Shown: positions 1 through 10,965 of the stretch, piece after piece
Layout: every line of letters begins with the position of its first letter
Position numbering within the stretch: the stretch's first letter is position 1
DNA from: Endocalyx cinctus
Taxonomy: Eukaryota; Ascomycota; Sordariomycetes; Amphisphaeriales; Apiosporaceae
Direction: 5' to 3'
DNA: 64,000 nucleotides
Assembly (NCBI GenBank): GCA_001600455.1
Contig: BCKC01000004.1
Location: 372,001-436,000, forward strand
Translations under genes and position numbers: made by a program
Notes under the pieces: model-generated
What the model was told of the DNA's origin: nothing
Databases searched by the model: none
What the model saw: the letters and a program-made list of their open reading frames with translations, nothing else

Positions 1-228
1 GTATATGGATAAGCTATTGTTTATGTTACCGGGCCTAGACATGGAGGCAATCACGAACGGAGGCTCATCACATGGCTGAGGGCATAGTCTACAAGACCAC
101 CATCAGTGGGCTTACAGATCTGAACATAGCTAGGTTGATAGAGCCGATCGAGAGGACATATATTGACATATCTTCAAAATATAGCATATTTATAATCACC
201 GACCAAGAAGTTAACGACAACAAGAGCC
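1..228. repeat. Dispersed repeat copy A (inverted relative at 47.05-47.29 kb)
   Basis: Read against the reverse complement of 47055-47288, this stretch is nearly identical by eye: same order, scattered substitutions and a 2-bp insertion. The similarity stops near 228 and may extend left beyond the window edge. A 97-codon open frame (72-365) starts inside it, but only its first half is shared with the other copy and it resembles nothing I know, so I do not call it a gene. It is probably part of a transposable-element end or a solo terminal repeat; no terminal motif was seen. Confidence 0.75.
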
Positions 229-480
229 GTCTGCATGGTCGGCTTCCGGGTCTATTCGAAAGACGAGGACCCGGAATAAAATTGCTCAAGGCCAGACAGT
301 TGGCCGGGACACATTGGCCTGTCGAACTTAAGCTATACCGACCATTCACATTTTTAGCAAGGTGAAGATGAAGATGGTCGCATCACTTCTCGTGCCAACC
401 AATTCAGAATTGCGAGCTTGTAAAGGGCATATTAGCTTATAAACATATGAGGCGCAGAAGTGAAAAACTTACCAGTCTTT

Positions 481-1451
481 TCACAGCTTGGAATACATGA
501 AAGTATCCAGTCCAGACTCTGAAATGGTTCGGAACAGTGTGGCATTGACATTCATAGTCACGCTTTCCACAAACCTGTCGGCCGCGGCCATGTAATAACC
601 GCGCACCCATCCAGCCGCTTCGAGCTCCGTCTCATAGGGATCCTTGCCGATTTTGGGGAGTTGTGCTGCGATCATCTTACGCTCCTCGATTTCCTCGTGC
701 TCCGATTTGTTCTCTAAACTGGTGATCTTATATTCCAACGGGATAAGGAGCTCCGCCTTGAGCCGGTGCAAGGACCGCACTCGCCGCAATTGTTCCATCT
801 CCTTGGCTTGATGCTGTAAAAAGGCTCTCTCGTTTAGTGTACACAGTATGTCTCCTCGTCGTACTTATCCGAGAGCCGACCCCTCTGACTTCCGACGACG
901 TCTTCGAGGAATTCCTTCAGGGAAGCTTTATGCCGCTCAAAACTAAGATGTTGGCTGTCCAGTGATTCCTCAAGCGCTTGGTTGAAAACATCTTCGAGTA
1001 GCTCAGCCGTCTTGTCGATATAAATGTTTAGCGGCTCCTTCCACTTTCTCACAGAGTTTAAAGACATATCCACGAGCACTCGGACTGGAACCAGATCATT
1101 CGGCATCCCTGGGGTCTTCTTCCTCACAATGTCGTTTCGGATCTCTCCAATATCCATACTCATTCTTCCTAGATCAAAACAGCAGACGAATGGACTCGTT
1201 CGACCCAAGGTTGGTGCTAGTGATCGAGATGGTAGAGGTGGTTCGGTGCTTGTAGTAACGCGACATGTCGGTTTCATTTTTAGAATACACTCTTGGAATT
1301 GGTGATTGAGCTTGTTCCACCGAGCCAAAAATTTCGGGTCGTTAATATCTGTCTTCGTCTGCTGAAGAAAATTGAACAGGCTGTTGTCTACGTTGCCTGG
1401 CGGCACCTGGTTAATATGATTGCCCATAGTGTTCAAGACGTAAGAGATCAA
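481..1451 (-). pseudogene. Dynamin-like protein, C-terminal (stalk/GED-like) remnant
   Basis: Two minus-strand open segments (1451-834 and 798-481) read as consecutive parts of one protein. The first has a stalk-like stretch (VPVRVLVDMSLNSVRKWKEP, then a helical LLEDVFNQALEESL region). The second has LRRVRSLHRLKAELL and ends with a GED-like helix around GYYMAAADRFVESV. They are joined by a frameshift: removing one GT from the GTGT at about 845 would keep the frame open. The N-terminal GTPase domain is absent; upstream sequence turns AT-rich. Assignment to the dynamin superfamily rests on the pattern of the stalk and the final helix and is moderate. It is either a decayed gene or a mis-resolved intron in a truncated copy. 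Confidence 0.5.
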
Positions 1452-2640
1452 GAACGGGTATGAGAAACACGTGAACGAGAGAATGGCTCGAAAGTATCAC
1501 AAGAGTAGAATTGATATGTTTAAGTGGTAAGTGGGAGGCTTTCATAAAGGAAAGAGGGGAAGAAAAGAGAAAAAAAAAAATCGGTGCTATCGTAAAGAAG
1601 TAATAATGTGCGGATGCGAGTGGCATGCGCAACTCGACCGATAGAACAGGAGAAACATATTATTTATTGAATAACGGGACGGATTTTCCCCTAACGTGTC
1701 GTATAAGGCTGGAAAGAAGCTAATTAATTGACGGCCAGATATAATGTCTATATGAAATAAATAGAAAACATTACGACAATAAAATAATGTTCAAGGCGGT
1801 TGAGATATAAATTGTAGATGTAACTTCTGATGGTGTAATGATTATGTTGTCGTAGCTGGTGACAGTAGGTAGATTTACCCCGCACCATATACTTTTTATA
1901 ACTATACTTCCTCTGAATTATTTATTTCATACACTGACTAAGTGAATCTAATTCGTCAAGTAGTTATAGCCCTTTACTCGTGACAGTTCCAGGTATACCG
2001 GTGGGACCGGAGTCTTTCCTCCTAGAAAAGAAATGACATATTCACGAGTATCCGAGTTGGTTTTTCTTGAAAGCTTCCTAATATAGTTATGTGCCTTTTA
2101 GCCCGCTCTCTCGCGAAGTCCCCATATCTTGGTATTATACTAGAGCTCAAGGAAATTACAGCGATAAAAATTTATAGCGGTATTAGTGGGAGTATACCCG
2201 GTAAGTTAGCATATAGACCTTCTATAGGTTACCGCCGCTGAATACGCTAATTTACAGGGCACACTCCCATTAACTCAAACTATGAACCTTCAAGAGGAGA
2301 AAAAATAGTATTCAGATTATACGTCCCTTACAATATATCCCTACTTAGGCACCCGGCACCGCATAATCGTTGACGTTGCTTGATTTTCTGCCCCGGTTTC
2401 CCCCTCTTCCAATAAAAATTTCATCGCGTATATTGTATACAGGTACTGACTTACCAGGTCGATTAAATCGAATCGTAGTCTGTGTATAACTCTGTATTAA
2501 AACTTATGATTGTAGGGTATACAGTAAAAGGCGAAATGGGTAGCGCGGCTTGAACATATAATAATTATAATAGACTAGTATATGTATCCCATCCCTGAAA
2601 CCTCACGCGCAAGCCGTCCGCCAAAAGCGCCGAGCTCACG
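1452..2640. other. AT-rich intergenic DNA, no gene seen
   Basis: High A+T, dense stops in all frames and many TpA steps, consistent with RIP-degraded repeat DNA. Nothing recognisable on either strand. Confidence 0.5.
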
Positions 2641-4851
2641 CCCTGTTCTCGGTGTGGCATTTCAACCCGTTGTTCGATCGGACTTTTAGCGGGATCGGTA
2701 GCTCTCCCAAATTTTCTTTCGATTATCTCCAGGCGGCAAGACAAGACCTGCCCGTTGGTCTCGACATCATGATGTATTTCGCCGACTTCGTGACTCGTAC
2801 CTGCGCGGCTTCGTGGTTTTGCCGCATCGGTGATACCGTCGAGAATACCTCCCCGAGATGCGTCGTGAACGCCTCAGAGTCGTTGTTGCCTGCGCTTAGG
2901 CTAACCGGCCCCAGTCTTCCCGCCTACCGAAGTATACCGTACACTTTGTCATACCATGTCAGCAAGTCGGAGAAACCGCTAGCGAAAAAAATGGCTCGGA
3001 CGGCTAGTTTTGTGCACGGGGCCATACTCGCAAAATGTACCGGAGTAGCCGGTCCTGCTGTTCTTCTCGTGCGGCATTCCCTTTGCGAGAACTGCGTGCA
3101 GATTTTCGGAAGGTCCGAGTATCACGATCCCTGATTCTTTCGTCTCTGCAAGTGCACGCTTTGTCAAGCGCGAGTTCATCTGACCGTAAGGATTCGAACT
3201 CTGACAGCAGGCACCTCTATGCTCTGTATCGACCGCAGGGAGGGGTTCGCGGAATCATTCCGGCCACCATGCTCGAGGGAATCAAAGTTTATTTGGATCT
3301 CCGCATTCTGGTGTAGGGATATTCTAGCTTGACATACGGCGTGAGCGTCGGTACGTAGTTCGCGTGTTGTAACCTGGCAAACCTGAGCTAGCCTTGCATA
3401 TAGGCAGCCTAGTGATATTGGGTTTGCGACAGGGGCTTCACCAACTACAATGGGGTAGGAGATGCGCGAGTCTGCTACCTTGTACCGCGGGATTGCGACG
3501 CGATTTAGACTTGGGAAGTGTAAATACCGGAACGTCCGCCTCGTAAAACTGGGAAGATGCTAACGACGATCAGCGCGCGAAGCACTTCGGTGACCCCAAT
3601 ATGCGTATTTCCGGAAAGACGTGCCAGCTTACGAAGTGTCTAAGGCCTCCCCCCCTCCCCCCCCCCTCCTCCCTTAAATACGTACCGGGCCTCGGGGTTT
3701 TTCGGGGCGGGGGCGTACTGAGGAATAATCCCACCATGGTAGGCTCTCGACACACTCAAGACGCCAGGCCGGACCTGATTATCAACCTGGAAACTGGCTC
3801 ATCGTCCGAGCCTGAGTCCCGAAACGAGAGGCCGGCGCAATTTTAGCAGGGCGGTTGGCTGGTTCGTCTTGTGAGAGCGCATGTCTCTTATGGAGGGTCG
3901 GAACGCGTTAGGACGACGTCGCGTGTCTTGCGAAGAAGGAATCAAGAAACACAGGTCGCTATCGACTCGACATCGCGCTCGGGGAAGAGATTCGCCTTGA
4001 CGGTGTTTCCTCGATGCCTTTGCTGAGATCCTCGGTACTTTAGGATACGGCTTTAGACGAAACCATTGAAGAGATCGTACGAAGGCCTTTCGCCGCTCTT
4101 TTACTTCGAATTAACCGCCCTCCCTACGCCAGCAAGCTCCCGGTTTCGTTTCGAGGGACGGATATTTCGACGGCTCGACAGCTTTACAATTCTTATCAAC
4201 AGGAAAACGACGCGATTTAAGCTGGCATATGATGCTGACGGTGATATCGTATTACCACTTGTGTTTTTCACCGGCCAATCTTTTAGCTTAGAGCTAAAAG
4301 AAAGATACTCAGGTTTGTCGTTCCCTTTAAGCGGTTCTCCGTACCTCGGTTCGGTGCTCGTTTCGCGTGGTCGTTTGGAGGCATCGTTTGGTATCCGTTC
4401 TCACAAAAGAAGAGACTGCGAGTTGTGTAAGAGACTGGTTCGCACACCCGGACTGGGCTTATATTAAATCCGAAGCTTGAAATTAACCGGTATAATATAT
4501 GCACTAAACGCGGGTTTGCTCCTTAAAGTCGCATTTATATGTTAGTATCAATTTCATTACGCTATTTTAACGTTCGCTGCATACGTAAGCTTTTCAAATA
4601 AAGTCCATCTTTGTTATAGAAAACGAGACGGACGTGGACGAAATTCCGCCGAAGGTGTTTATTATACAGTAACAAATCTTGGGAGGAGTTCGAAGCCTTC
4701 TTTCTGTAGAGCTAGGATGAGTTTTTCCGCTTTAAATTACTCTACTCGCCTGAATCCTTCGGCAAACCTTGCCGGTAGAGAATTGATATAAATGCACGTA
4801 GATCATTCTAGCGGTTTCGAATAATTAAAGGAACATTATATTATCTATTCC
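2641..4851. other. GC-richer island with unrecognised open frames
   Basis: Composition changes abruptly from the AT-rich DNA on the left. Open frames at 2652-3134 (+, 160 codons) and 4066-4467 (+, 133 codons) have no motif I recognise, and overlapping frames on the opposite strand are almost as long, so coding status is undecided. A C-rich low-complexity tract lies at 3647-3674. It may be an unmutated part of an old element or an ancient gene fragment; I assign no function. Confidence 0.3.
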
Positions 4852-6270
4852 GATATAGGGTAAGCATATTGGGCCTGACGAGCGAAAGCTAGCTTTCCGG
4901 ACAGTTTATGATGCATAGCCTTCTCTACCCGAGCCCAAGTCGTAGTCGAACCGTTTAAGCCTTCCCCGTTCTTTTTACGAGGTACCGCATCGTCTATACA
5001 GGCACGTAGCTCCTCTGCTTTATAGTAAGAGTTACACCAGTTTTATTTAGAAAATACGCACTTCATTCCTACTAGCTTGGCGGCTGGATTAAAGCTAATA
5101 TATGCCAGCGCCTTTAACGTTTTCTCGTTTTTAGCGGTAGTATATACGATTAATCTTTCGTCGTTAGTAGTAACTACGTAGCTTAAATGCTTAGGCGGGT
5201 TAAGTATTTTGTTGATCTCGTCTAAATAAGCATCGGATCTTAACGGTTCCTACCTTGGGGGCCACGTGGATATCTTATTCTTCCCGTCATGTTGTTTACT
5301 TTCCGTCCGTAGATATATGCTCTGACTTTCGGGGTTTCCTGATGAGGCTCGGTTATAAAGGTTATAAAACGTGTGAGAAGAGCGCTGGTATGAGCATGGA
5401 TGAGTTTTTCCCCTAATGTCAGTTAGTATGTCGGGATTTTCGTCTCCAAGATGCATATATTGGTATAATGGGAGTATTAAGGTCGTAAACAGCATAGGAA
5501 AGATAATTTTAGTCCCGTAATAAGTTCGTCGGCCTAAGGATTGCCTATTCGGCTACTCCCTGCGACATTCTATAATATAGATATCTCCTAAAGCCTTATC
5601 CTTCTCTAAACTAAGGAAACACCATCTATCATCTATGGGTCCCTCCGAATAGTGCCTCCTCTAGCTATCGTGCTCGTTCATGAATTACATCTTCATGGGC
5701 TCCTCCAGTCGAAATCTGAAGCAGTGATAGTAAGAGTTCCAATCGGAATCTATCTCGTCTAAACAACTCTTATTCGAAAGGCCATAAAAATAACCGCCGA
5801 AAATCTTGAAGTAGACATCGGTGCCAATGTCGTTTCCTAACAACCTATTCAGGTGTACTTTTTGAGGAAACCAGGTGCCTCTCTTAAGATCAAAGCCTCT
5901 CAGAGCCCATCGTAGGTATTCGTCGGCGTCAATCTCTGAATAAGTTCCGTAGTAAAGAAAATCTTTGTCGTTGCGAACAAAGATCCGAGATATATTATCT
6001 AAACGGAATGTCTCCAATATCCTGGACTTTTGGGCATTAAAGACCAGAAGCCAATTTTCCATATCGGGTAATGCAAAGCTAAACAAGCAAGAAGTCATTC
6101 CGCATGAATGATATAAGGTACGAAATCTATACTTGCGACTTTTCGACGCTTGAGGCACTGCGGAACTAACTAGGGCCGAGATGTCTACAACAAGTTCGGT
6201 GTCGGTGCGGCCATAAATAAATTACAGTAGGATACGACTGGCACTCTGTTCTTGATTTCTATGCTCCTAG
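4852..6270 (-). pseudogene. Fungal F-box family protein, RIP-degraded
   Basis: Read right to left on the minus strand, segments follow the order of the large fungal F-box family: VDISALVSS (about 6185), then a beta-rich stretch with WALRGFDLKRGTWFPQK and LSNKSCLDEIDSDWNSYYHC (6158-5685), RRHYSEGPIDDRW plus SLEKDKALGDIYIIECRRE (about 5650-5560), SIYLRTESKQHDGKNKISTW (about 5300), and INKILNPPKHLSYVVTTNDE with AYISFNPAAKLVGMK (about 5210-5070). Stops interrupt at several places, typically TAG/TAA/TGA where the family has W, Q or R, as RIP would produce. The N-terminal F-box itself was not found. The intact family acts as SCF ubiquitin-ligase substrate adaptors; this copy cannot make a full protein. 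Confidence 0.75.
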
Positions 6271-7033
6271 CTAGAACGGAGATCTACTAGTAGGATTGTT
6301 TTAAGGACTATCCCACGTCACGGGCATGGAAAAGAAAGTGTTTGGGAATAAGATGCGATTAAGATGCAAGTTGCGCCTAGGTACAGGTATTTTCTACATA
6401 GTAACCGCGTATGGTCGTATTGCTAGTTCTAATAATCCATGTCACCCTTATTTCTTCGTTGGGAACCATTCTAATCATACTTGTGATAGGTCTGAAATTT
6501 GGCTGCAGAAGGCTTGCAGAAGCACGTCACTACCAAGAGTTACATTTCTATTAGACCTGATTGAAGGTTATACTCTGGGGTCTCCTTGTAAAGGAAATCG
6601 AGAGGGTATTACAAGATCTAGATACTTTGATTAAGCCGAATTAAAACATAAAGTGGCTAGGGTCGCTTTCTTAGGACTATGCCACGTCATAGACGTACCT
6701 TTACTGAAAACTTCATTACATCGTCAGCAAAATCGAGAGAACCAACCGAGAGGATGCATATGTAACTCAATGGTATGTTCCGCGGATGGCAAGCGAAATA
6801 GGGGTTGTAAATATATCTCAAGGTGCCTGATGGTTCCTAGTAGTAAAATCCCAAGAGACTGAAGTAACTAGGTCTTATCGAAAGCATCAAGTATTCCTAT
6901 ATATTTACTCCCTATCGCTGTCGTTAGTATCGGCCTTGAACTTTCTTCCTTGGCTAGGCTAGATACTCTTAGCTTATCCCTTTCTCTTTCAACCAGTTTA
7001 CCGACCGTTCTCACATCTTATGACAAGAAAAAG
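6271..7033. other. AT-rich intergenic DNA
   Basis: Two open frames of 70-100 codons on the plus strand (6326-6634, 6653-6862) have no recognisable motif and irregular composition. I see no supported gene. Confidence 0.4.
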
Positions 7034-7153
7034 TCTTGTCCGTCTCCTCCTCCTCCGCCCACTCTAGCCCCTGACGAAAGCATCGAGTTCATGGAGAGTC
7101 CGGATCATGGTACGGTCAAGAAAATGGGGTTCACTAAGAAAGATCAGAAATAA
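7034..7153 (+). pseudogene. Decayed copy (A) of the Met-Gly-Phe-tail microprotein family
   Basis: An open segment of 39 residues ending in a stop at 7151-7153 carries a proline run (SPPPPPTLAPDES) and the C-terminal block FMESPDHGTVKKMGFTKK. That block matches the tails of two small ORFs at 34369-34473 (KKMGFTKK) and 35375-35548 (FMQRVDDDTVKDMGF). As in those copies, the stop is followed by A-A/G-A-G-G-T-A, a possible splice donor in the 3' untranslated part. No in-frame ATG lies near the expected start (an ATG at about 7020 is out of frame), so I call it a pseudogene, although an upstream exon is possible. Confidence 0.5.
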
Positions 7154-8013
7154 AGGTACTATACAGAACTTTATCCTCAATGACGACTACTTACACTTCA
7201 AAGAATACACAATTCCAATTACTACAGACATCTCAGCAATATACGTCACGGTGAAGATAATCTTATGGATGTTAGGAAGTTATTTGGTCAGAGTAATGGG
7301 TCTTAAATACAGAATAATTCCAACTCTACTTTGTTTTCGCCTATTAAGTTGATTATCTAAGATTTAAAGTGTACAATTGTGACAATTATGCCATCTTTTA
7401 TATACGTCGAGTTTGTACGGAAGACTATTTTACTCTCTGCGAAGAAATATCTTTTATCTAATGTAGGAACTAAAAGCTCGTCGGCTTTAGGAATTGAGGA
7501 CTGTTACACAAGTCATCGGAAGAGCATCATTTGCTCACCTAGGCCCAGCATCCAAAAATATCAGACTTCGCCTAGCTGATATAGAATAACTCCTAGGAAT
7601 AATGTAATAAGCTGGAATAATGATGGCTCATAGCCCGTTATTGCATAACCCCTGGAATTAGTTTATCATTCTTGGTAACTTTGAACACCCATAACACTCT
7701 GCGGTCCCACCTTAAGTATATATAACTACGTCTTTATCAGTTCCTAGCATGGTCTAATCTAACAAATCTTGTTTTAATTGAGTATAAAAGCTACTAGAAA
7801 TACCTCACTCTAATCTCTTAAATTTATTATTCGCATACTAATATAAATTATCCACCACCCTACAAGACGCCCTTGCCACGGGAGCCGTAGGTTGCCCGCC
7901 GACCACGTCTAATCCTGACTGTCAAGAGACAAACAGGACCGTAATGCAGCTATTCGGCACGGTCAACCAAGTTCTTCAGAATGACGACGACACGACGGAA
8001 GTCTGCTCGGATC
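7154..8013. other. AT-rich intergenic DNA
   Basis: Short open frames only (7107-7352, 7379-7579), without recognisable motifs. No RNA gene or repeat structure seen. Confidence 0.4.
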
Positions 8014-8298
8014 TCACGAAGCGATGGATTCCATCTCTAAGGATACGACCTCGCATTGGCGTACAACCCCCCAATAAGAGGCCCAAATGCCCTCCGTTTT
8101 TGCCTTCTTTCCGTCAAAGGCTTCAGATACGGAAGAGAAGATTCGGAGGGCCTTTTTCATTTCTTTCAGTAGGATTGTGGTCGATAATAGGCTTTTTCGT
8201 GCGGCTCGTATCTCTAGTCGCAAAGTCAACAACTCCTTTTCTAGTTTGTGTAATTTCGACGTCTCTTCGGCACGCTGCATGTCTTCGAGCCGGTGCAA
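8014..8298 (-). CDS. Short coiled-coil protein or fragment, unrecognised
   Basis: A 94-codon minus-strand frame opens with a non-ATG codon; the first ATG lies six codons in (at 8280). It is a continuous heptad-like helix: KLHKLEKELLTLRLEIRAA followed by SLLSTTILLKEMKKALRIF. The sequence then ends with a short tail containing WASYWGVV. Such segments occur near the C-terminus of many nuclear and transposase-related fungal proteins, but nothing here decides. The flanks are AT-rich and no neighbouring exon was found, so it is most likely the last surviving exon of a larger gene. An overlapping plus-strand frame (7944-8333) has less protein-like composition. Confidence 0.3.
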   Translation of the reverse strand: MHRLEDMQRAEETSKLHKLEKELLTLRLEIRAARKSLLSTTILLKEMKKALRIFSSVSEAFDGKKAKTEGIWASYWGVVRQCEVVSLEMESIAS

Positions 8299-8400
8299 GA
8301 TGTCATATAAATGTGTTCCGTTTTAAACTGTGAAGTTAACGGAATGTTACGGAAATCGTAGGATAAGTAGCCGGTAAAAGTAATATACGCTTTAAGGAAG

Positions 8401-8492
8401 GCGGTAAGAGCGATTTAGGGAAGGCGGTAAGAGCGATTTAGGGAAGGCGGTAAGAGCGATTTAGGGAAGGCGGTAAGAGCGATTTAGGGAAG
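8401..8492. repeat. 23-bp tandem repeat, four perfect units
   Basis: The unit GCGGTAAGAGCGATTTAGG plus GAAG repeats exactly four times (8401, 8424, 8447, 8470). A degenerate fifth unit starts at 8493 (GCGCTAAGAAACATAG) and the end of a unit precedes 8401. Units are identical while the surroundings are degraded, so the expansion is recent. Confidence 0.95.
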
Positions 8493-9949
8493 GCGCTAAG
8501 AAACATAGGTTTTAGGGGAGAGCGAATTATGCAGGATCCAAGAAGAAAAAAAAACTCGACAAATGTTCAGAATTCTACAACAATGAGGAGCTTAAAGGTT
8601 ATCTAAAGCGTTATTAGAGTAGCGTAGTGCCCAGCGCGTCGGAAAAGCACCATGGCAACCTCATGGTCGCAGCAGACGGCCTGGCTGACCGATTCATACG
8701 AGTATACCACACACTTAAGCAAGTACCTTTTAAGTTAGCTTTTAGTTTTACGGACCGCTGGCGCCTCGATTTCTCGTTTTAGGGGGGATCGCGGTTTTAG
8801 CGTGTTGCTATTTCTAAGCATTATCACTCTGAAGATGAAAGTTAATTGCTCACGGTAGTTAAAAGAGGAAGACTATAGTTATCGCAGCTGATAAATACCA
8901 TAAGTACGAACAGTTACCAGAAAAACCTCTCTCAATCACTAATACCACTGCTGAATTAATGATATCTTTGCTACTTACTTTAAGAACATAAATCCCATTA
9001 ATCAGCACTACCCTATTGTAGATACCAGGAAGTGTATGAAGATTCGATACTGGAATTTCTAAAGATTCTGCAACTACATACTCAACACGGTTTTCGGATC
9101 CTCTCCTATTGCTCCAGATTTCATAAAAGAACCAAGTGGAGAGAAATTAAACTAAGCATACAAAAGTAAAAGATAAAGGCCTTCGTCGAGCACTTTATGG
9201 GTATAAGTCAAAGTCACCAATAATAAGTATTTACACTGACTGGAAAGTGGTCCACCCGGCCCATTGGGTATTGATACCCTTCTGTATCGTAACATATAAC
9301 AAACAATACAGGAACTTCATCTCATAGTTTATTATTAACGCTACCTACGTGACTGTATAAACCGTTACTTAGTACTCCCTCTCTACCACCGTAAATACCT
9401 ATTCTAGACCTGATCATACACTAGGTGGATCGTCCTGGTATGCTATTGTCAGAGTTAGACTATCATACACTCTGCTTCGACCTAAAAGGTACGGAAAGTT
9501 TCATGCCACCTTGTAATTATTTACGTTGACTTTGAACAAAAGCCTCGGGTGACTGACTAAGTCCCATATATGTCTAGTTCCTCGCGCATAAATAACCCTA
9601 ATTAGCACGCTATTAGCATCAACTATCCGTTATTATATTTTTAACACAAAAGTAATATTCCAACTGTTGAATTTACCGAGAGTTCCCAGTAAATCTAACA
9701 CCCAGCTCTTTTTGATATACAAGAATTCGTCGGGATTTGTCTGGCGCTGTAAGAAAAGAAAAATATTGAATGTTAGATATTTAAATGGTTAATTATAGAG
9801 CATAGGGTGCGTTTCATATGCGGTCTGTATTGCATTTCGTAGAGAATCCTAAATTCCGCCTCATATACGCATATTTTACCATGTCTATGCCTCCGGAGGA
9901 TCCAATGCGATGTTTCAATAATAGTTCCGGTCAACGATACGATTCCATT
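8493..9949. other. AT-rich intergenic DNA
   Basis: No open frame with protein-like composition on either strand. Nothing recognised up to the 3' end of the GT32 gene. Confidence 0.5.
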
Positions 9950-10965
9950 TTACCTACCTGGGTGGCTTGCCCTCCAGGTGGCCATAAACAAATGTTCAAC
10001 AAGAACTGATGGGTCAGCGTGGCTATGCTTATGCTCGTGCGCCAGCCAGCCAAACGCATCCTTCGGCAATAACAACACATCTCCAATCAGTCGAGGTTTC
10101 CGAAGGCTTTCCAGTTCATCCCCCGTATGCTTTATTCCTGTAACTTCATTGAAATATTCCATAAGGACTTCAGTAAACACGAAAGGTCCCGTAGTTCTCA
10201 TAACCTCTTCAAAGGTAATATAGGAATCTGACTGCTTTGATTCGAATAATGCTTCGAGATTTCTCGTTACCTGGTTTATTAACTTCCCGATTGCTGGATG
10301 GTTCGGCTTGCTCAAGATCGTATATTGGGCTAACTGCACCGAATAAGGTAAACCATCCCAGATTGGGCTCTTGTGGTGATCGTTCTCGATCCCTACTACC
10401 AGGTTGACAGATTCCTTATATTGTGGGGGGACCCATTTCGAGATAGGCTGACGAGGCGTAACGTCAATATCGGCCCAGACGCCGCCCTCGACCCATAATA
10501 CTAAGTAACGAATGAAGTCCGCTTTTAAGATAGGGTCATTGATAGCGGTAAATAACTTTGAGATATTAGCTGGATATTGCCTCTCGATGTAAGCGTTCAT
10601 GTTGGTGTCAGTAATACGTTCGTATCGGTATTCCGGATTCATCTCCCGCCATTTGTGAGGAAACCCGATGGTCCGGTCGGTGGGGTTCTCTGAATCATCT
10701 TTCCAACTCTGCCAGATCTTTTGCGGAAACTCTTTTGGTGGAGGTGATAACAGTTCTTCTAGCGATACTTGAATGGGTTACAAGGGAATGACTACGTTAG
10801 TATAAGAGTCCAAAAGAGAATTCAGACAGAGTATATAATTTAGTAATTCTACTAACATGGAGCAGGATTATTATTTGTAGGTAAATAAAAGAGTAGTTTA
10901 ATAGTTAGAATAAGTAGAAGTATAATAGTAGTAACAAGGAGAGTCCTAGATTTTTTAGATGTCAT
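9950..10965 (-). CDS. GT32 (OCH1/HOC1-like) glycosyltransferase, two exons
   Basis: A type II membrane glycosyltransferase expected in the Golgi, transferring a sugar (mannose in the best-known relatives) from a nucleotide donor. Exon 1 (10965-10857) encodes a short basic N-terminus followed by a signal anchor (TLLVTTIILLLILTIKLLFY). An 89-bp intron (10856-10768; donor GTTAGT, branch TACTAAC, acceptor CAAG) joins in phase to exon 2 (10767-9950). The 308-aa product has the family start FPQKIWQSW, the DxD block GGVWADIDV at about residue 130 (metal/nucleotide-sugar binding), and the tail VEHLFMATWRASHPG. Length and motif order are normal, with no stop or frameshift, so it looks functional, in contrast with the decayed DNA on both sides. 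The exact acceptor substrate cannot be read from the sequence. Confidence 0.88.

Noticed and set aside
8401..8492. Considered as a CRISPR-like array
   Set aside because: Units abut without spacers and the genome is eukaryotic; it is a simple tandem repeat.
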